A DNA stretch of 64,000 nt from Polytrichum commune (Eukaryota; Streptophyta; Polytrichopsida; Polytrichales; Polytrichaceae): the NCBI GenBank assembly GCA_950295325.1, contig OX485804.1:59012429-59076428 (forward strand), read 5' to 3'. The position numbers and the translations under genes were made by a program. The notes under the pieces are model-generated. The model had not been told where the DNA came from. It made no database searches and saw nothing but the letters and a program-made list of their open reading frames with translations. This document shows, one piece after another, positions 58,654 to 64,000 of this stretch (its first letter is position 1; every line of letters starts with the position of its first letter).

Positions 58654-59177
58654 CCCTTAAATGCCTACGGAATCCAAACCAAGTTGCCATCTAACCTTTA
58701 ATGCTCCATCCCACCATCCTACTTGGCTCATATGATGTCAAAGTTGTGAGAAATGAATTGGGGGGGGGAGGGGGATCATTAGCTCTCATGCAATGATGTT
58801 ATTGCCAATAAATATCATACATTGAAGCTCTAAAAAAATTGTAAGCTTTTTAGGCCAGGTGTCATTCCTTTGTTGGTATCGTTGCTAAAAGAGTAAATAT
58901 TTCTATAGCTCCCACATGCCGCCACTTTGATCACACATTATGCATAACTTGGTAGCACCACTTTCATGTCTAGCCATCTGTCTAAGAAACTTCTTAATTT
59001 GATGCTTTCAAAATGTATATCTAATGTTATGGGCAATGATGTGAAATTATAACCCTATGGAGTTTTAAACAAGTCCTTACAACTTTCTAGGAAACATCAA
59101 TGACAATTGAAGGGATTTGGTGCATTACTTTAGTTCACGTATACATAGAACAGTGACCCCTACTAGGCATTTAAGGG
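58654..59177. mobile_element. TTAA-flanked element with CCCTTAAATGCCTA ends (524 bp)
   Basis: CCCTTAAATGCCTA at the left and its exact inverse TAGGCATTTAAGGG at the right are flanked by TTAA at 58650-58653 and 59178-59181. TTAA duplication with CCCT-type ends is the piggyBac signature, but because TTAA is palindromic the same bases also fit a TA duplication with ACCC ends (Tc1/mariner). The interior is non-coding, with a 9-G tract at 58760-58768. There is one copy only in this window. Confidence 0.6.
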
Positions 59178-59542
59178 TTAACAATCGAACGTTTAAATCT
59201 CGATGTGTTTTCTTGTTAAGATCTCACTGAAGCCTCTTGCCTTAGTGTCACATAATGCATTGTATGCCATTGGTCATATTCTACTAACCACCATTACTAC
59301 ATGTTCATGGTAAATCATGCGGCCCACAATAATAAACACTTCCACACCAAATCAACTGAAAAAAGCAAAACACATGAAATAACATAACACACTTTGGTGC
59401 GTTGGATTCCCCTTTTTGGTTGCTAACAAGAATCATCTGAGCCTATGCTCAGTTGCGACAAGTGATTTCTTTCACCCCATTGATCTTATAATGTAGAAAG
59501 TACCAACTCAATGTAGCACACACCTTAAAAAACCGAGCAGAG

Positions 59543-59757
59543 AAGGAAGTATCGTGTACGAGCAGGGCCTCTCATCCATGATCCAACATACAAAACTTGA
59601 ATCCCTTTTAGGTTTATTGCCAATTCATCTCAAACAACCCAGAGTAGACTAATTCCAAATCTATAAAACTAATTCCGATGTCAAATCAACATCAAAAAAT
59701 AACCTCCAGAATGCATACTATATGAAGGCTTTTATGTTGGATGAATGAAAGGCTATC
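59543..59757 (+). mobile_element. GAGGGAAATATTGTATACGAG-family MITE
   Basis: TATCGTGTACGAG.., CCTCTCATCCATGATCCAAC, TTATTGCCAATTCATCTC, GTAGACTAATTCCA, TGTCAAATCAAC and GCTTTTATGTTGGATGAATG line up with 62333-62569. Confidence 0.7.
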
Positions 59758-61257
59758 TCTCTCTCTCCCTTTCTTTCAACTTGGCATAGTCTTGCAGACC
59801 TCAAGTCAAACCGAGCTGCCAACTTCCACTCCAACGGCTGACTCTACAACTTCCCTCCTCATAACGTCCCCTTTCTACCCACCTGTGCCCAAATCCTAAA
59901 TTTCCAGGTTCCATTATAGATAGAAACTGGGATATGGATGCAGGCAGAATTTTATTATTAATTTTTTTTTACAAAAATAACACTAAAATAACACACTAAG
60001 ACTTAACCTCTTCTGAAAATGTTGAATGACAATACTAAGTCTCCTCTCTACTTGACGGAAAACTTGCCAGGTGGTGAACTGCCTCCTGTGCTTTGGCGCT
60101 GGCCTGTCGGCCTTCTGTCTCCAAAAAAAAATAATACTAAGCCCGCCCACGTGTGTTGCAGGCCAAGCCAAAGAACACAATTATATTGTGCTCTCGAGAT
60201 CCTCTGGTTAGCAGGATTCACCAATTCATCGAAATTGAGGACGGCTTCACTTCGGAACCGACCGGTGAGGTAATTATATCCAAAACCGACATGATTAGGG
60301 CTAAGCATTTTATTATGAGGTGTGAGATTTAGATTGAGAACATCTGCTCCCTTTGTGAGTAATATGAGAGAAGGAGTGACATTGAGGAGGTTGATATTAT
60401 GGAGGTTAGAGTGTATAGTCTTTTGTCCCGGTAGGGTCAAGAGGATTCCAACGCAATAAAAGACACATTTGTTTGAACACCGTATGCAAAAGTTGTAAGG
60501 GCTGATAGTTTATACGTTATTCTATCTGAATGAAGAAAGTCACCACAAATATATGACTTTCTTAAACTACGTGTTTTCATTATTGTCGTATATGTACACA
60601 CGTTAAAGTTATCCACACGTTTATTGATGATTAAGAGTTATATCGAATGTTGGTTCATTTGTAGGACGACCTAAAACCAACACCTAGATCAGATGTTCAG
60701 ATGATGTGCACCTTCATGATCGATATGTGCGTAGTGTACAAGATTCCCACGTGTTGGTTTGAGGTTAGAACTTGGGTGTTGGTCTTGGGTATACTTACCT
60801 TACAAGCACGCAAAGAAGCCAACCACGATGTAGACACCTCACAACCATTCCCGACCTTGCCAACCAACAAATCTATCCCTTGGGACCAATTGCAAATCTT
60901 CGGACGTACTTGGCTAGCTAGGGTTCTAAGTTTAGTGATGATCACTATGGCCTTGCTCTCTCTAGCGTACTAGGGTTGGAAGGAGATATGATGGTGGTGG
61001 TGGAGATGCCGTTAAGGGGGGAAAGCATCCCCCCGCCAACCCATTGGAGGGGCAACCTAAACCTAAGAAACGGGGGATGGAGTGAATGAGTGGATATGTT
61101 GTTGATGAGTCGCTACATCAAAGCGGAGTGTTGTAAATTGATCCCTCTAAATTGATTTTGACGGATGCAAAGAGACTTGTGGTGGCATGAGGGAGATGCA
61201 ATGGCAACTGCGGAGATGTTCTTGGTCTAAAACAAGGAGGGTCGACTTAGACTCTCC
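59758..61257. other. Spacer with dispersed repeat at 60318-60418
   Basis: 60318-60418 (GTGTGAGATTTAGATTGAG, GTTGATATTATGGAGG) is the partner of 42455-42552. Frames at 60048-60440 and 60701-60973 have no recognisable domain. Confidence 0.4.
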
Positions 61258-61260
61258 ATA

Positions 61261-61598
61261 CACTAGTAGAAAACTATGCGAAAAAGAACCACAATCGTTT
61301 TCCCATTGTGGTTCTTTTGACCACCCTGATATGCAGTCGCTAAACGACTACAAATCTTTCTTTTTTGTTTTGTGACTATAATTTTTTTTTAAATTGGTGG
61401 GGCGTGTAATACACCGTTGGAAAGGTATTTTCAAGACCTTTCCAAAGGTATATTACAACCCCCAAAACTCTTGAAATTTTAGTTAAGAAAAGAAAAAAGA
61501 AAAATCTGCAGTCGTTTAGTGACTGCAGATCGGGGTGGTCAAAAGAACCACAATGGGAAAACGACCACGATTCTTTTTCGCAAAGTTTTCTACTAGTG
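61261..61598. mobile_element. CACTA-superfamily MITE (338 bp) with 3-bp TSD
   Basis: It begins CACTAGTAGAAAAC and ends GTTTTCTACTAGTG, flanked by ATA at 61258-61260 and 61599-61601. The inverted similarity runs for roughly 100 bp (ATTGTGGTTCTTTTGACCAC faces GTGGTCAAAAGAACCACAAT), so it would fold into a long hairpin. CACTA ends plus a 3-bp duplication identify the CACTA (En/Spm) superfamily. No coding. Confidence 0.93.
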
Positions 61599-61601
61599 AT
61601 A

Positions 61602-61999
61602 ATTACATAATGTAGCATATAAGCGAATTGACATTTTACGCATATTGAAGGGAGATGTTTAAATAGGAGTGTGGGCTTTCTGCATGTAGTGGAAGCACAC
61701 ACTTCAATCTCATGTTGACACTTTTCTTTTTGGTGCCCATTCTTAACTGCAAATCTTTCCGTATAACACTCAAATTATATTGATATCATGTTAAGGGCTC
61801 AAGATTAGTGCCATCGAAGTAAAGGGGCTAATAATTTTCTTAAAGACTTTCCCTACACTCTACGATGCAATACCTATCCACATGGGGTGCCCACACGGGG
61901 TATTAATTGAACAAATTACGCCCGTTGTACACATAGGGGAGATGTAGTTGAAGGTAAGGTTGGTATGTATATTTCGGGTTGTCATGTGATGCTTCTAAT
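61602..61999. other. Spacer
   Basis: Nothing recognised. Confidence 0.4.
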
Positions 62000-62283
62000 C
62001 TCTCATTCATCCAACATAAAAGCATGCGAGCCGTATGCAGGAAGACTTGCACATACAATTCTTAGGGGGGTTCTGACTCCTACCCGACTAGAGGCACATA
62101 ATTGTATATAGTCATGATGTTATTATATTTTTAGTTCACTTGACATTGGAATTAGTTTCAATGACTTTAAATTAGTGTAGGCCAAGTCATTTGAGTGAAT
62201 CGGCCACAAACCTATAGAGGGTCAAGCTTGTTATGTTAAATGGATGAGAGATAGGCTCGTATGTGATAAATCCCTCTCTCACC
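62000..62283 (-). mobile_element. GAGGGAAATATTGTATACGAG-family MITE, reverse copy
   Basis: Read in reverse it begins GAGAGGGATTTATCACATACG and passes ATAACAAGCTTGACCCTC to a distal GCTTTTATGTTGGATGAATG end near 62000-62030. It is longer than its partner because of about 70 extra bases in the middle. Confidence 0.7.
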
Positions 62284-62332
62284 CAAGAAATGAGGATTCA
62301 ACATGCGTTTTTTAACTGGAGAGAGGGAATTA

Positions 62333-62569
62333 TTGCATACGAGCGTATCTCTCATCCATTTAACATAACAAGCTTGACCCCCTAGAGGTTTGTTGCCAAT
62401 TCATCTCAAAATGACATGGGGTAGACTAATGCAGGGTCTTCAAAGCTAATTCTAATCAAATCAACTTCTTCTTCTTCTTCTTGTAAAGAAAAACCCTCCA
62501 TGTTGCATACTATTTCAAGGCTTTTATGTTGGATGCACGAGAGGTACACTCGTATACAATATTTCCCTC
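62333..62569 (+). mobile_element. GAGGGAAATATTGTATACGAG-family MITE, complete copy (237 bp)
   Basis: GAGGGAATTATTGCATACGAG at the left faces CTCGTATACAATATTTCCCTC at the right. The interior holds CTTCTTCTTCTTCTT and the family blocks. It stands head to head with the copy at 62000-62283. Confidence 0.8.
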
Positions 62570-63624
62570 GCTCCGGAGTTTCCAACCTAAGGGCATTTCC
62601 GAAAGATAGAAATTAAGAGGTTCCATTTCAATTTTTTCTCTACAAAAACGCACGCCCAGAGTCATAATTGTATACACCGGGTGGTGATTGAGAATAAACC
62701 AAATTCTTTTCGGAATTATACTCCGTTTATCCTCACAATAGAACCACTACACCGACAAACTCCGGCTGGAAAACTCGGGTGAAACAAGTGTACTGGTATT
62801 ATTAGAATGGAACGGCTGATAGCAGCTGAATAATGTAATGGTAAGGAAAGGAATGGAAGGAGGAGGGACGTGGCAGCATAACTACCTGACTCATCTGGAA
62901 CCCTCTGAACTCGAGTGCTCCAAACTCCAAACAGCATTTGGTTCTCTCATTGTTTCACAGGCCACTTCCATAACCCCAGTACTCCCTCCATAATACCAGC
63001 AGCCCAATCCTCCGACCAGTATCTTACCCGCCCCGACCTAATTCTTGTCAATGCAGCAAGCTTCGCCATGGCATAACAACATTGTTAATCCTTAATGGCC
63101 ACAGTCACAGTGTAAGTAGTTATTAGTACCACACTACACACACCTCCCTCTGTCTGTCTGTCTGTCTGTCTGTCTGTGTGTGTGTGCATGTGTGCATGTG
63201 GGTGTGGATAGATAGATTTATATACATATATATATATGTGTGTGTGTTCTTCTCTTTCACAGGGGGGGAATTGAATTACGACTGTGCAAGTCCCAAGGAC
63301 AGTCAATGTGCCTCTTCATTTACTCGCGATAAAGTCGTGTTAAGCAAGCTGAGCAGCTGACACGTAGCTAGTGTATCCCGGGGGATTTTACCAGCTTCCA
63401 CGGTGACGAAGAGACCCCATAAATGATCCGTCGCCCAGCATCTTTCCTTTACTTACTGCGGCTTCATTCACTCACACACTAGCTAGCGACCAGTTGTTTA
63501 AGCCAGGACTAGCTACTCTGCGGCGAGTGTAAGACAGTGGTACTTCTCCTCACTAGGATATCGAGGCAGGCCCCTGCCATGTTCTTCCCACCTGCACATG
63601 AAGAAGCTGGCTGTGTGTGTAGCA

Positions 63625-63658
<34 letters not shown>

Positions 63659-64000
63659 CAGATGGCAAAGTTGAAATATGGACCCATCACTCCCGCAAAC
63701 GCCTCCGTTTCCTTGCCCCTTCTTTCAAATGAAAATGAATGAAATGGAAGAAAAAGAAAAAGAAAATACCCTTTCTGTTAGTGGCTTGCAGCCAGCTAGG
63801 TGGGTGGAGTGCAGACATTTGAATTCGATGGGCTCCTCATCAGGCGGCCATTACTACTACTACTACTTCTACAACTACCTCCTTCTTATATCCTCCCTCC
63901 TCAAACTGTGTGCCCGGAACTTGGTTATGGCCATCTCAGGTTGACAGGTCACATTATAACTTAACGGGTGTCCGACTGGCCGTATCATCGCCTCTGCTGC
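62570..64000. other. Spacer with microsatellites; possible flank of a gene outside the window
   Basis: Simple repeats are (TGTC)n/(TG)n at 63150-63186, (TA)n near 63226-63236 and (GGCT)8 at about 63625-63659. The G+C content is higher than elsewhere. 62790-62850 is a diverged relative of 20690-20800. No exon is recognised, so a link to a downstream gene is speculation. Confidence 0.35.

Overview
The window reads as intergenic DNA from the nuclear genome of a land plant. It is AT-rich and dominated by short DNA transposons with terminal inverted repeats (TIRs). Several match plant MITE types: Tourist/Harbinger with TAA or TTA target-site duplications (TSDs), Emigrant/Lemi1-like pogo, CACTA, and hAT with 8-bp TSDs. 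There are also two plant L1-type LINE tails. I cannot name the species. I found no complete host protein gene, rRNA, tRNA or CRISPR array. The longest open frame (197 codons, 52551-53144) looks like a by-product of simple repeats. No LTR retroelement or virus-like coding was recognised.

Layout. 1-13 kb: Tourist copies (1-302, 2615-3114, 12534-13021), a 498-bp hAT-type element with a perfect TSD (3613-4110), a poly-G-ended foldback (6314-6467), a 225-bp tandem duplication (6683-7132), a CTACACTAAATA MITE (9260-9584), a GAGCATCTCCA Tourist MITE (9993-10398) and the first pogo-like element (10986-11590). 13-24 kb: two copies of the dominant CTAAGGTAGA family joined tail to tail (15130-15796), a 145-bp near-palindrome (20854-20998), the second pogo-like element (21007-21606) and an internally deleted hAT with transposase remains and a perfect TSD (22024-23113). 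24-38 kb: a 5'-truncated LINE with a 12-bp TSD (24152-24580), more CTAAGGTAGA copies and a second LINE 3' end (37817-37950). 39-51 kb: further MITEs, one nested insertion with an 8-bp TSD (41654-41996 inside 41597-42106), and a 1338-bp Harbinger-like element with a 41-bp-arm hairpin and a 127-codon frame (46869-48206). 51-64 kb: simple repeats, a cluster of AACCGGTT-bearing repeats (53462-55165), a TTAA-flanked element (58654-59177), a CACTA MITE (61261-61598) and a head-to-head MITE pair (62000-62569).

Nothing here forms a pathway or operon. The elements are best read as layers of insertion. The firmest calls have both matching TIRs and an exact TSD. Family names for the other repeats (by their end sequences) are descriptive labels of mine, based only on copies seen in this window.
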